Shown here one piece after another: positions 16,400 to 25,773 of a stretch of 64,000 nt of DNA (within the stretch, counting starts at the first letter, position 1; every line of letters starts with the position of its first letter). Both the position numbers and the translations under genes were made by a program. Source of the DNA: Acidobacteriota bacterium (GTDB lineage Bacteria > Acidobacteriota > Vicinamibacteria > Vicinamibacterales > UBA823); assembly GCA_002730525.1 (NCBI GenBank), contig PCAK01000044.1, positions 1 to 64,000 of the forward strand. The letters run 5' to 3'. The notes under the pieces were generated by a model that saw only the letters and a list, made by a program, of their open reading frames with translations, did no database searches and was not told where the DNA came from.

Positions 16400-17664
16400 G
16401 CGAACCTCCCCGGTTCGAGATTCAGCCATTCGAGCGCCGACCCGGCCAGCAGCCGCTCGCGCGTCGACGCCTCCAGTCCCAGCGATTCGATCAGGGCGCC
16501 CGGAGACAGCTCCCCCAGGGGGAACGGATAGTCCGTGCCGAGCGCGACCCGGCCGGCGCCGACGAGATCGATCAGGTGGCGGAGCGCGACCTCGTCATGC
16601 ACCAGCGCGTCGACGTAGAAGCGCCCCAGTTGATCCCGTGGGCTGGTCTTCGTCTCGACTGCGCAGAGATCGGGACGGACCTGAAAACCGTGCTCGATCC
16701 GCCCTACCGTGCCCGGAAACGCCCCGCCACCGTGCGCGAAGGCGACGCGCAGCCGCGGCAGGCGATCGAACACACCGCCGAACAGCATCGAGCAGATCGC
16801 CAACGCGGTCTCGGCGGGCATGCCGACCAGCCACGACAGCCAGTAGCGCGACATCCGGTCGCGGGCCAACATGTCCCAGGGGTGCACGAAGACCGCGGCC
16901 CCGAGCGCTTCGGCCGCCTCGAGCACCGGGAAGACGCGTTCGTCGTCCAGGTTCTTCCCGTTGACGTGGGTGCCGATCTGAATTCCCGCAAGACCGAGCG
17001 TCGTGACGCACCGCTCGAGCTCCTGGACCGCGAGGTCCGGGTCCTGCATCGGAACGGTGCCCAGCCCGACGAACCGCCGCGGGTGATCGGTGACGACACC
17101 CGCGATGTGGTCGTTCAGCAGGCGCGAGAGATCGTGCGCATCCTTCGGCTCGGCCCAGTAGCTGAAACGGTCGACAGCACCTGCACGTCGACACCGTGGC
17201 CGTTGCATTCCGCCAGGCGCGTCGCGGAGCGTGTAGTTGAAGGCGTCACCCGCCATCGGGTGCGCCTCGCTGAAAAACTGTGTCGCCGCCGCCGCGAAGA
17301 ACTGGAGGTTCGCCGACGCCCGCGGGATGTCGAGCCGCCCGGCCAGGGAGATCGGTTTTCCGCTGTCCACCGATTCCGCGCGCGCCAGCGCGTCGGCGTT
17401 GGCGTTGGCGTTGGCGTTGGCGTTGGCGTTGGCGTTGGCCAGGTAGGCTATCCGATGGAGAAACCCCGCGCGCTCCTCGGAGGACGTCGCACGCCACGCG
17501 TCCGCAGCGCGCTCGGCCGCCGCGACGGCCGCCGTCAGGTCGTCGTCGCCCGAATCGGGAGTCTGCGAGTACACCTGGCCGGTGGCCGGCTCGAAGTTGT
17601 CCAGGTAGCGGCCCGATCCGGGAGGGGTCAGCTGCCCGTCGATATAGTTCGACAGCCGTTCCAT
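16396..17664 (-). pseudogene. Chimera: start of 2-aminomuconate-semialdehyde dehydrogenase joined to end of ACMS decarboxylase
   Basis: The first 150 or so residues look like an aldehyde dehydrogenase of the 2-aminomuconate semialdehyde type (NYIDGQLTPPGSGRYLDNFEPATG, SGKPISLAG, then NYTLRD). They stop before the catalytic Cys and Glu region. From FSYWAEPKDA to the stop the sequence is ACMS decarboxylase (FVGLGTVPMQ, GIQIGTHVNG, FVHPWDM, FAHGGGAFP, LGTDYPFPLGEL), but its first 70-80 residues, with the metal-binding HxH, are missing. Around 17160-17210 another frame reads GHGVDVQVLSTV, which also matches the decarboxylase, so a small frameshift lies near 17175. Neither half can be active. A deletion has fused two adjacent genes; a collapsed assembly is the alternative. 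The product would have removed ACMS, downstream of kynureninase. Confidence 0.8.
17395..17439. repeat. Hexanucleotide microsatellite (GGCGTT)x7
   Basis: Seven perfect tandem copies of GGCGTT (17395-17436) plus a partial copy lie inside the aldehyde dehydrogenase part of the chimera. On the minus strand they encode alternating Asn and Ala, inserted where intact aldehyde dehydrogenases have a short helix. The six-base unit cannot change the reading frame, so this is not a phase switch; it would only lengthen a loop. Confidence 0.95.
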
Positions 17665-17839
17665 GCGCTCGGGAGACGATACCCTACAGGGTCTGCGGAG
17701 CGTAGCGGTTTCCTCACGAACGGCCAGATCGCTCCCGCGAGCGGCTACCCGAATCGGATGAGCGGCGGACGGATAGTGCTAGTATCCCCCGTCGAACGCG
17801 GTCTGCGGAGACCGCACCCAGTCAGAGAACGCCCGATGC

Positions 17840-20248
17840 ATGCCGGAACACACCTGGAAGCCAGCCGACGATGACGAGGGTCCGAGGGTGAGTGACCCGG
17901 CCGGCGCCGTGACTCCCCCGTCCACGCGACGACTCGACTATCTGAAGGCGCTCGAGCGCAAGGTCCTCTGGCTGGCGGTCTGGATGATCCACCACGCCAA
18001 CCACATCCGTCCCGCGCGGGACGGCCTGAAGGTTGGCGGACATCAGGCCTCGTCGGCGTCGATGGTCACCCTGATGACCGCGCTCTACTTCGACGTCGCC
18101 CGGCCGCAGGATCGGATCGCCGTCAAGCCGCACGGCAGCCCGGTGTACCACGCAATCCAGTATCTCTTCGGCCGGCAGACGCTGGACCAGCTCCAGCGCT
18201 TCCGCGGCCTGGGCGGGGCGCAGTCCTACCCCTCGCGAACGAAGGATCGCGACGACGTCGACTTCTCGACCGGCTCCGTAGGTCTCGGGGTCGCGATGAC
18301 GAGCTTCGCGGCGCTCGCGCAGGAGTACGTCCGACTCAAGGGCCTGGTCGACACCGACATGCCGGCCGGCCGGATGATCGCCGTCGCCGGCGATGCCGAG
18401 TTCGACGAAGGTAACGTGTTCGAGGCCCTGCTCGAAGCGTGGAAGCACCGGGTGGGCAATGTCTGGTGGATCATCGACTACAACCGGCAGAGCCTCGACG
18501 CGATTTCCGAAGACCGGATGTGCCAGCGGCTGGACGGCATCTTCAAGGACATGGAGTGGCGGGTCGTCACGCTCAAGTACGGCACCCTGCTCGAGCGCGC
18601 CTTCACCCGTTCAGGCGGCGAGGCGCTACGTCGCTGGATCGACGCCTGCCCCAACTCACTCTACTCCGCACTCGCGTACCAGGGCGGCTCGGCCTGGCGC
18701 ACCAAGTTGACCCGCGACCTCGGGCACACGACCGGCGTTCCGGAGCTGCTCGACACGCACAACGACGACCGACTCCAGCAGCTAATGACGAACCTGGCCG
18801 GCCACGATCTCGAATCGGTCCTGGGTGCGCTCGATGCGATGCGTGACGAGGTACCGACCTGCCTGATCGCCTACACCATCAAGGGCTTCGGGCTTCCGCT
18901 GGCCGGCCACAAGGACAATCACGCCGGAATGCTGACGCCCGAGCAGATGGAGGCGTTCAGGGGCACGATGGACATCGCCGACGGCCGGGAGTGGGACCGG
19001 TTCGCCGGCCTCGACGTCGCCGACGACGAACTCGAGGGCTATCTGAACTGTGTGCCATTCAACCAGCCGGCTGAGCGGCACCATGCCGTCCCGCGCGTGC
19101 CCGTGCCGAACGTCATCGAGACACCGTCGGCCGCTGAGCTATCGACCCAGCAGGGCTTCGGCCGACTGCTGACCGAGATCGCCCGCCAACACCCGGAGCT
19201 GGCCGATCGGATCGTCACCACGTCGCCCGACGTCACGGTGTCGACCAATCTGGGAGGCTGGGTCAATCGGCGCGGTGTGTTCGACGCCCGTGAGCGAGCG
19301 GATACGTTCCACGACGGCCGCCCGCTCTCGGCCCAGGACTGGTCGATGGGACCGGCCGGCCAGCATATCGAGCTGGGCATCGCCGAGAACAATCTGTTCA
19401 TCCTGCTCGGCGCCCTGGGCCTGGCAGGACCGCTGTTCGGCGCCCGCCTGCTCCCCATCGGCACGCTCTACGATCCGTTCATCAGCCGTGGCCTCGACGC
19501 ACTGAACTACGCCTGCTATCAGGACTCGCGCTTCATCGTCGTCGCCACGCCGTCGGGCGTGAGCCTGGCGCCCGAAGGCGGTGCCCATCAGTCAGTCGTG
19601 ACGCCGCTCGTCGGACTCGGGCAGCCGGGACTGACCTCGTTCGAACCGACGTACGTCGACGAGCTGAGCGAGATCCTGCGATGGAGCCTCGCCCACATCC
19701 AGGCGGACGACGGCGAGGCGGTGTATCTGCGGCTGTCGACCCGACCGCTCGCGCAGCCGGACCGGACCCTGACGCCGGAGTTGCGGGCCGAGATCGTGGA
19801 GGGCGGCTACTGGCTGGTCGAGCCCGGCCCCCACGCGGAGGTCGCGATCGTGGCGTCGGGCGCGGTCGTGCCCGAAGCGCTCGAGGCCCTCACCGCGATC
19901 CACGAGGACATCCCCGAGGCAGGGCTGCTCGTGGTCACCTCGGCCTCCAGACTCCACCGGGGCTGGGTGCACCAGACGCAGCGAAGTCCTGGCGACGCTG
20001 GGCTCGCCCGACCGCACGTCGAGACGTTGCTCGCGGCCGTACCCGAGACGACGGCGCTGGTGACCGTCGTCGACGGACATCCCGCCACGCTGTCCTGGAT
20101 CGGCGGCGTCCGCCGGAACCGTGTGATGCCGCTCGGCGTCGACCGGTTCGGTCAGTCGGGCGACGTGCCCGACCTCTACAGGACCTACGGGCTCGACGCC
20201 GACGCAATTCTGGGCGCCGTGGCGCGCGTCTGGGCGCTGTCGGGGTGA
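17840..20248 (+). CDS. Homodimeric pyruvate dehydrogenase E1-type (AceE-like) TPP enzyme
   Basis: An 802-residue 2-oxoacid dehydrogenase E1 of the single-chain AceE/transketolase-like kind. The N-terminal TPP domain has GGHQASSASMVTLMTALYF and VAVAGDAEFDEGNVFEALLEAW followed by IIDYNRQSLD, the GDxE...N cofactor motif. A pyrimidine domain follows with ELGIAENNLFILLGALGLA (Glu-containing) and a C-terminal domain ending near the stop. AceE itself is about 890 residues; this shorter form is like the MdeB-type alpha-ketobutyrate dehydrogenase E1. No E2 or E3 gene is nearby, so its partner and substrate are unknown. The ATG at 17840 is chosen because the frame of the overlapping ATG at 17836 stops after a few codons. 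Confidence 0.85.
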   Translation: MPEHTWKPADDDEGPRVSDPAGAVTPPSTRRLDYLKALERKVLWLAVWMIHHANHIRPARDGLKVGGHQASSASMVTLMTALYFDVARPQDRIAVKPHGSPVYHAIQYLFGRQTLDQLQRFRGLGGAQSYPSRTKDRDDVDFSTGSVGLGVAMTSFAALAQEYVRLKGLVDTDMPAGRMIAVAGDAEFDEGNVFEALLEAWKHRVGNVWWIIDYNRQSLDAISEDRMCQRLDGIFKDMEWRVVTLKYGTLLERAFTRSGGEALRRWIDACPNSLYSALAYQGGSAWRTKLTRDLGHTTGVPELLDTHNDDRLQQLMTNLAGHDLESVLGALDAMRDEVPTCLIAYTIKGFGLPLAGHKDNHAGMLTPEQMEAFRGTMDIADGREWDRFAGLDVADDELEGYLNCVPFNQPAERHHAVPRVPVPNVIETPSAAELSTQQGFGRLLTEIARQHPELADRIVTTSPDVTVSTNLGGWVNRRGVFDARERADTFHDGRPLSAQDWSMGPAGQHIELGIAENNLFILLGALGLAGPLFGARLLPIGTLYDPFISRGLDALNYACYQDSRFIVVATPSGVSLAPEGGAHQSVVTPLVGLGQPGLTSFEPTYVDELSEILRWSLAHIQADDGEAVYLRLSTRPLAQPDRTLTPELRAEIVEGGYWLVEPGPHAEVAIVASGAVVPEALEALTAIHEDIPEAGLLVVTSASRLHRGWVHQTQRSPGDAGLARPHVETLLAAVPETTALVTVVDGHPATLSWIGGVRRNRVMPLGVDRFGQSGDVPDLYRTYGLDADAILGAVARVWALSG

Positions 20249-20314
20249 AGGCCGGCAGCTCCCGCGCAGACACGGTTCGCCCCGGATTCACCGTTCGTTG
20301 TTATCATTGGGCGC

Positions 20315-20722
20315 ATGGCCCTCGACGAAAGCAACGTCTTCACGAAGAAGCCAGAAACGCGACCCGGGCGCTACCAGTGCCCCAGGTGCCGGCGGACATG
20401 CGAATACAGCATCCGGTGGGTCCGCCACTCGAAGAGGGCCAAGCCGCCGGCCGGCGCCGACCGGGAGGACCAGGCCCGATTCGAGAAGCTGCGCGACTAC
20501 CTCCTTCGCCTCGACGACGACGTGACGTGCACGGAGTGTGGCAAGAAGTTCGAGATCCCGTCGCAGCACTCCTTGATGTTCGTCGACCAGATCGCCGGCC
20601 TGCCTGACGCAGACGAACTCGAGCGAGAGATCGCTGCCGCGTCGGATACGCCAGAACCCGAGCCGGAACGGAAGCCGGAACTCCCCGCCCGCTTTACACG
20701 GAAATCGACCGGCTGGAAGTAG
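20315..20722 (+). CDS. Zinc-ribbon hypothetical protein
   Basis: A 135-residue soluble protein that I do not recognise by function. Two cysteine pairs (Cys22-x2-Cys25 in CPRCRRTC and Cys72-x2-Cys75 in CTECGKKFE), some 47 residues apart, suggest one zinc ribbon. The region between is basic, then acidic. The C-terminal 40 residues are Pro/Glu-rich and probably disordered (DTPEPEPERKPELP). It lies between the AceE-like gene and hflK on the same strand, with about 97 bp before hflK. A nucleic-acid-binding or regulatory role is possible but unproven. Confidence 0.75.
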   Translation: MALDESNVFTKKPETRPGRYQCPRCRRTCEYSIRWVRHSKRAKPPAGADREDQARFEKLRDYLLRLDDDVTCTECGKKFEIPSQHSLMFVDQIAGLPDADELEREIAAASDTPEPEPERKPELPARFTRKSTGWK

Positions 20723-20819
20723 CGCGCGACGCGCCCGCGTCGACGGCCGGTCGTACCTGCCTGGCGAACGTACACGTCATCCTGATCCCTGATACGCTGC
20801 GATCCAAGGAGAACACACC

Positions 20820-21854
20820 ATGGATCAGAAAGTCATCGACATCGGAGGGGTGCGCGTGCCGCCGATACCATCGCGAACGATCGGGATGGGCGCAATCGCG
20901 TTGATCATCGTCTCGGGACTGTTCAACACGCTCTACCAGATACAACCGGAAGAAGTCGGCGTGGTACTGAGGTTCGGGCGCTACGTGCGCACGACCGAGC
21001 CTGGCCTGCGCGCCAAGGTGCCATTCGTCGAGACAGTGCTGAAGGTACCGGTCCAGCGCCAACTTAAGCAGGAGTTCGGCTTCCGCACCGTCGAGGCTGG
21101 CGTCCGCAGCACCTTCTCGGAGCGCCAGTTCGCCGACGAGGCGGTCATGCTCACCGGCGATCTGAACGTCGCGGTCGTCGAGTGGATCGTGCAGTATCGC
21201 GTGTCAGATCCGTACGAGTACCTGTTCAAGGTCCGCAACCTCGAAGGGACGTTCGGCGCGATGAACGAGGCGGTCATGCGCGAAGTGGTCGGCGACCGGA
21301 CGGTCACCGAGGTCCTGACGGTCGGCCGGCAGGACATCGAGACGCAGGTCGAGGAGCAACTCCAGGCGCTCGTGGGCCAGTACGAGATGGGCATCACGGT
21401 CGAGCAGGTGGTCCTGCAGGACGTGAACCCGCCCGACCCGGTCAAGCCGTCGTGGGACGAGGTCAACCAGGCGCAGCAACAGCGTGACCGGCTGATCAAC
21501 GAGGCGCGCGCCGAATACAACGCGATCATCCCGCGGGCCCGTGGCGAAGCGCAGCAATCCGTCCTTCAGGCCGAGGGCTACGCGCTCGATCGCGTCAACC
21601 GCGCCCAGGGGGACGCGGCCCGCTTCACCGCCATCCACGAGGCCTACCGCCAAGCACCAGAGGTCACACGGCGGCGGCTGTACCTCGAGACGATGCAGCG
21701 GGTGCTGCCCCAGGTCGGCGGCAAGCTCTACCTGGCCGAAGGCGCCAGCGGCGTCCTTCCACTGCTGTCGCTCGACGCGCTGCAGCAGCGGATCGCGAGC
21801 GGCGCTCCCTCGCCGCCGCCAGCGGCGCCGGCCGATGCAGGAGGTGACCGATGA
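20820..21854 (+). CDS. hflK: HflK-type SPFH membrane protein
   Basis: A 344-residue SPFH-domain protein, partner of HflC in the complex that surrounds and modulates the FtsH membrane protease. One N-terminal membrane helix (GMGAIALIIVSGLFNTLYQI) is followed by the SPFH domain (QPEEVGVVLRFGRYVRTTEPGLRAKVPF). A coiled-coil follows (NQAQQQRDRLINEARAEYNAIIPRARGEAQQ), then a Pro/Ala tail. AAGGAG lies upstream of the ATG. It overlaps hflC by 4 bp (ATGA), so the two are translated together and should form one complex. Confidence 0.94.
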   Translation: MDQKVIDIGGVRVPPIPSRTIGMGAIALIIVSGLFNTLYQIQPEEVGVVLRFGRYVRTTEPGLRAKVPFVETVLKVPVQRQLKQEFGFRTVEAGVRSTFSERQFADEAVMLTGDLNVAVVEWIVQYRVSDPYEYLFKVRNLEGTFGAMNEAVMREVVGDRTVTEVLTVGRQDIETQVEEQLQALVGQYEMGITVEQVVLQDVNPPDPVKPSWDEVNQAQQQRDRLINEARAEYNAIIPRARGEAQQSVLQAEGYALDRVNRAQGDAARFTAIHEAYRQAPEVTRRRLYLETMQRVLPQVGGKLYLAEGASGVLPLLSLDALQQRIASGAPSPPPAAPADAGGDR

Positions 21855-22783
21855 GCCCACGCACCATCACCCAACTCGTCGTGCTCGTCGCCGCGCTCGT
21901 GGTGCTGTCGAGCGCCGCCTATGAGGTCCGCGAAGTCGACCAGGTCATCATCACGCAGTTCGGGAACCCCATCGGCGATCCTGTCACCGAGCCCGGCCTG
22001 CACTTCAAGGTGCCGTTCATCCAGAATGCCAACTACTTCGAGAAGCGGTTTCTCGAATGGGACGGCAACCCGAACCAGGTGCCCACGAAAGACAAGCGGT
22101 TCATCTGGGTCGACACCTACGCCCGCTGGCGCATCACCGACCCGTTGCTGTTCTTTCAGCGGCTCCAGAACGAACGTGGTGCGCAGTCCAGACTGGACGA
22201 CATCCTGGACGGTGAAACGCGGAACTCGGTGGCGAGGTACGACCTGATCGAGATCGTTCGCAGCAGCAACCGAAATCCCGACGACGTCCTGGTCGAGTCA
22301 GAGGAGGAGGCGGCCATCCTGGATCAGATCGAGATGGGCCGTCAGCAGATCGCGGCCGAGATTCTCGAGCGGGCGGCGGGCAGCACCGCCGATCTGGGCA
22401 TCGAACTACTCGACCTCCGGCTGAAGCGGATCAACTACGTCGAAGAAGTCCAGCAGGACGTCTTCGCGCGAATGATCGCCGAACGTCAGCGAATCGCCGA
22501 AGAGTTCCGGTCCGAAGGCGAGGGCGAAGCCGCGCGCATCGGCGGTGAACGCGAGCGCGACCTCCGGCAGATCCAGTCCGAGGCCTACCGCACCGCGGAA
22601 GAACTGCGGGGCGTGGCCGATGCCGAGGCGACGGGAGTCTACGGCAACGCCTACAACCGGGACGCTGAGTTTTACGCGTTCACGAAGGCGATGGAGACCT
22701 ACGAGCAGACGATGGACCCGTCCACGATCTTTATCCTGGGCACGGACAACGAACTACTGCGGTTTCTGGAGCAACCGCAGTAG
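21851..22783 (+). CDS. hflC: HflC-type SPFH membrane protein
   Basis: A 310-residue partner of HflK. An N-terminal membrane anchor (TQLVVLVAALVVLSSAAYEV) precedes the SPFH domain (VDQVIITQFGNPIGDPVTEPGLHFKVPF), with the NYFEKRFLEWDG and DKRFIWVDTYARWRI stretches that identify HflC. The coiled-coil runs from about residue 190, with LRLKRINYVEEVQQDVFARM and an Ala/Glu-rich segment. It starts inside the hflK stop. A strong hairpin about 30 bp past the stop probably ends the operon. Confidence 0.94.
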   Translation: MSPRTITQLVVLVAALVVLSSAAYEVREVDQVIITQFGNPIGDPVTEPGLHFKVPFIQNANYFEKRFLEWDGNPNQVPTKDKRFIWVDTYARWRITDPLLFFQRLQNERGAQSRLDDILDGETRNSVARYDLIEIVRSSNRNPDDVLVESEEEAAILDQIEMGRQQIAAEILERAAGSTADLGIELLDLRLKRINYVEEVQQDVFARMIAERQRIAEEFRSEGEGEAARIGGERERDLRQIQSEAYRTAEELRGVADAEATGVYGNAYNRDAEFYAFTKAMETYEQTMDPSTIFILGTDNELLRFLEQPQ

Positions 22784-22814
22784 GCGCCGCGGCGCGAATC
22801 CATGGTGTGAGGTG

Positions 22815-22850
22815 AGCTGGCCCGATCGTCCGCCGACGATCGGGCCGGCT
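22815..22850. terminator. Strong 16-bp hairpin after hflC
   Basis: AGCTGGCCCGATCGTC (22815-22830) pairs with GACGATCGGGCCGGCT (22835-22850) with one G-T wobble and a 4-nt loop. It sits in the gap between hflC and the convergent Yip1-like gene and is palindromic enough to work on both strands. No U-tract follows on either side, so it would be an atypical terminator. Confidence 0.6.
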
Positions 22851-22931
22851 GCCCGCTCGCCCTTGGGCTGGTTCGCGGCGGCGTGGGTGACGGGCGTGTC
22901 GCCGGTGGCGTGCGGCCCCGGCAGCGTTCGC

Positions 22932-23465
22932 TCAGAACACCGTCGGCCCGAAGAGCAAGCCGAGCACGAACGCCAACCCCAGGCTGAAGATGAGCGCGAC
23001 CGCGGAGACGGCGACCGCGTGGAGCGTCGTCGCGTAGTCGAGGGCCTGGCGGATGGCCACCACCATCGCGGCAAACATCCAGAGCCAGGTGACGGTATAC
23101 ACCGCGAGCGTGACGACCGGGAGCGCGGCAAAGACCTGCAGCAGTCCGGGCGCCGCCGCGAAGCCGAGCGTGCGCAACAGCTCCCCGGTATCGGAGCGTG
23201 TGGCCGCCTCGGACAACCATCGTCCGCCGATCTGCAGCACGAGCATAGCCCAGGCCAACCACGTGACCAGCGCGATGCCGCTGACCATCAGCTGCGTGGA
23301 CAGTCGGGGCCCTTCCCAGCCAGCACTGCCCAGGCCCGCCGCCAGGCTCGAGAGGAAGACGACGGCGAAGGCCTGCCGGGTGGCGGACCGATCGGCCTCG
23401 ACCTCCTCAAAGAGTGTTCGGTCCAGGAGGAGCGCACGCATGAGCCGGTAGGCAAAGACGATCAT
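22932..23465 (-). CDS. Yip1-domain membrane protein
   Basis: A 177-residue integral membrane protein with about five hydrophobic segments, resembling bacterial Yip1-family proteins. The N-terminus has the short amphipathic lead MIVFAYRLMRALLLDRTLFEEVEAD typical of this family. Loops carry LRTLGFAAAPGLLQV, the most conserved motif. Its function is unknown. It is convergent with hflC and follows the antiporter gene in the same direction, 83 bp on. Confidence 0.75.
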   Translation of the reverse strand: MIVFAYRLMRALLLDRTLFEEVEADRSATRQAFAVVFLSSLAAGLGSAGWEGPRLSTQLMVSGIALVTWLAWAMLVLQIGGRWLSEAATRSDTGELLRTLGFAAAPGLLQVFAALPVVTLAVYTVTWLWMFAAMVVAIRQALDYATTLHAVAVSAVALIFSLGLAFVLGLLFGPTVF

Positions 23466-23548
23466 TTCTTACTCACCCACTCCAACGATACGCCGAGCAG
23501 GGACGCCCAGCAAGTGGCGACGCCGCTGACTGGGCCTGCCGCGGGCGG

Positions 23549-25516
23549 TCAACTGTGCTGAAAGAGGGCCGCGGCCGCGTCCAGCGCATCGCGGGTGCCG
23601 ACGAGAATCGCCGTGTCTCCGACCCGGTAGCCGAAGTCGGGATCTCGCTCGTAGATCGGATGCCCGTCGCGGATGACGGCAACCTGGACCGCCCCGGTTC
23701 TTCGGCGCAGATCGATCGTCAATGGATTCTTGCCCAGCGCCGCCGCACCCTCTTCGACCTCGACCAATTCGAGTGCGGCGTGAATGCCGAGGTGCTTCAG
23801 CGCATCGAGCCTGAGATCGGGCGTCGACTGTCCCCGCAAGAGTCCGTAGTGCTCGGCGCGGACCGCCTCGAGTTCGCGTGCGACCTTCGCCGGCGGGATC
23901 GTGTAGCTCTCCAGTGCGCGCGCGAACAGCTCGAGTGACACCTCGAACTCCTCCACGACGACCCCGTTGGCGCCGAGTCGCATCAGATCATCGATCGACC
24001 GCACGTAGCGCGTCCGCACGACGATGGTGGCCTTCGGCGCCATCTCCCGCGCGATCGTGACGCCGCGGCGCTCCTCGAGCGGCGACGAGATCGCGTAGAC
24101 AATCAGGCGAGCTCCGGAACAATTCGCATGCTGCAGGATGCCGTGGCGCGACCCATCACCGTAGACGGCCGGTATCTTGTCGCGCTGCGCCTGCCGCATC
24201 AACTCGGCGTTCTGCTCGATGACGACGCAATCGATTCCGGCCGCCTGAAGCATCCTCGCCAGATAGCGCCCGGCCACGCCGTACCCGATGATGACGGCGT
24301 GGTCTTGCCGTCGCGCTAGGGGCACGCTCGACGCGGTCGAATCGATCCGGGAGACGGTCGCGCCCAGCCGTTCGGCGATGGGCCGAGCGGCCTGCACCAG
24401 GAACGGCGTGGCCATCATCGACAGCACGGCCACCGTCAGGAACCCTTGATAGTCATCACCGGTGAACAGCCCAAGCGGCAGGCCAGCGGCCGCGAGGACA
24501 AATGAGAACTCACCGATCTGGGCGAGGCTGATGCCGCTGATGAGTCCGGTCTCCATGGGGCGACCGCGCAGCAGCACGGCGCCGGCGGCCACCAGGCTCT
24601 TCACCGTCACGAACAGCAGGAGCGCGGCCACCACCTGCGGCGCCTGTGACAGCGCGAATGACCAGTCCAGCAGCATCCCGATGGAGGTGAAGAAGACGCC
24701 GCTGAACAGCGCACGGAACGGCAGGACGTCCGCGAGGGCCTGGAGACCGTACTCCGACTCGGAGATGATCAAACCGGCCAGGAACGCCCCGATCGCCAGG
24801 GAGAATCCGAACGCCGACGCCACCAGCGCGGTGGCAATGGCGAAGAAGCCGACGCAGAGCGTGAACAGCTCACGGTCGCGAACGGCGACGATCCGATCGA
24901 GCGTCCAGCGAACCACCAGGCGGCCACCCGCGATGAGCGCCGTCATCGCCGCCAGGCTCACGGTGAGCCGGAGCCACGCGCCCTCGGCCGCGCCGGCGGC
25001 GCCGCCGAGAAGTGGCAGCAGGAGCATCAGCGGCACGATCGCGAGATCCTGGAAGACGAGAATCGCCAGCACCTCGCGCGCGTGCGGCGTGTCGAGTTCG
25101 TCTCGGTCGGCGTAGGTCTTGCTGACGACCGCGGTCGACGACATCGCGGCGAGCGCACCGTAGAAGAGACTCTGGCCCAACGGAAAGCCGGCCGCCACAC
25201 CGACCACCGCCGCAAGCGCCAGCATCCCGCCCATCTGGGCGCCGCCGGTCACCACGACCGCGGCCCGCCATTGCAGGACTCGCGAGAGCGACAGCTCCAG
25301 ACCAATGGCGAACAGGAGCAGGACGACGCCGATCTCCGCCAGCGCCGCCACTTCCTCCGCGTCGGGAATCAGGCCGACACCGTACGGACCGATGCCGACG
25401 CCGATCAGGAGGAAGCCGACGAGCGGCGGCATCCGGAGGCGGTGCGCCAGGGCGACGACTGGGATGCCGAGGCCGACGATGATCGCCAGATCGCGCAACA
25501 CGCCGAGGTCGCTCAT
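23549..25516 (-). CDS. Monovalent cation:proton antiporter of the CPA2/Kef type with TrkA domains
   Basis: A 655-residue transporter. About the first 400 residues form a CPA2 sodium/proton-exchanger domain with a dozen membrane helices (LVGFLLIGVGIGPYGVGLI, then SSTAVVSKTYADRDE, which has the ST-AVV motif, and FSLAIGAFLAGLIISESE). A cytosolic NAD-binding RCK domain follows with IIGYGVAGRYLARMLQAAGI (the GxGxxG fold) and a TrkA-C domain near the C-terminus (LRRRTGAVQVAVIRDG). This architecture is that of KefB/KefC/YbaL potassium-proton antiporters. It probably exports K+ or Na+ and is gated by a nucleotide. The ion cannot be told. Confidence 0.9.
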   Translation of the reverse strand: MSDLGVLRDLAIIVGLGIPVVALAHRLRMPPLVGFLLIGVGIGPYGVGLIPDAEEVAALAEIGVVLLLFAIGLELSLSRVLQWRAAVVVTGGAQMGGMLALAAVVGVAAGFPLGQSLFYGALAAMSSTAVVSKTYADRDELDTPHAREVLAILVFQDLAIVPLMLLLPLLGGAAGAAEGAWLRLTVSLAAMTALIAGGRLVVRWTLDRIVAVRDRELFTLCVGFFAIATALVASAFGFSLAIGAFLAGLIISESEYGLQALADVLPFRALFSGVFFTSIGMLLDWSFALSQAPQVVAALLLFVTVKSLVAAGAVLLRGRPMETGLISGISLAQIGEFSFVLAAAGLPLGLFTGDDYQGFLTVAVLSMMATPFLVQAARPIAERLGATVSRIDSTASSVPLARRQDHAVIIGYGVAGRYLARMLQAAGIDCVVIEQNAELMRQAQRDKIPAVYGDGSRHGILQHANCSGARLIVYAISSPLEERRGVTIAREMAPKATIVVRTRYVRSIDDLMRLGANGVVVEEFEVSLELFARALESYTIPPAKVARELEAVRAEHYGLLRGQSTPDLRLDALKHLGIHAALELVEVEEGAAALGKNPLTIDLRRRTGAVQVAVIRDGHPIYERDPDFGYRVGDTAILVGTRDALDAAAALFQHS

Positions 25517-25773
25517 CAGTAGCTCATGTTCCGGGAAAGACGGACGCCGGTCGCTGCCAGTCTATCCGCTCGGGCCATCCGTGGGGCGCTCCTGCTATCC
25601 TGGCTAGGCAACCCGGGCCGGCCCGAATCCGTCTAGAACCCTGATGGCCAATCTGAGACTCGCCCTGCGCTACAAGTAGGACTGCGGTCGAATCTGCGTC
25701 CCCGACCCACCGGCAGGTATACTGCTGGGCGTCCACCCTCCTATTGCCACACGTCTCGTTGAGAGGTGCGCCT

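Noticed and set aside
17395-17439. Tandem repeats as a CRISPR array
   Set aside because: The units are six bases long with no spacers.
25653-25688. Tiny frame reading MANLRLALRYK
   Set aside because: Eleven codons, no ribosome binding site and no homology that can be recognised.
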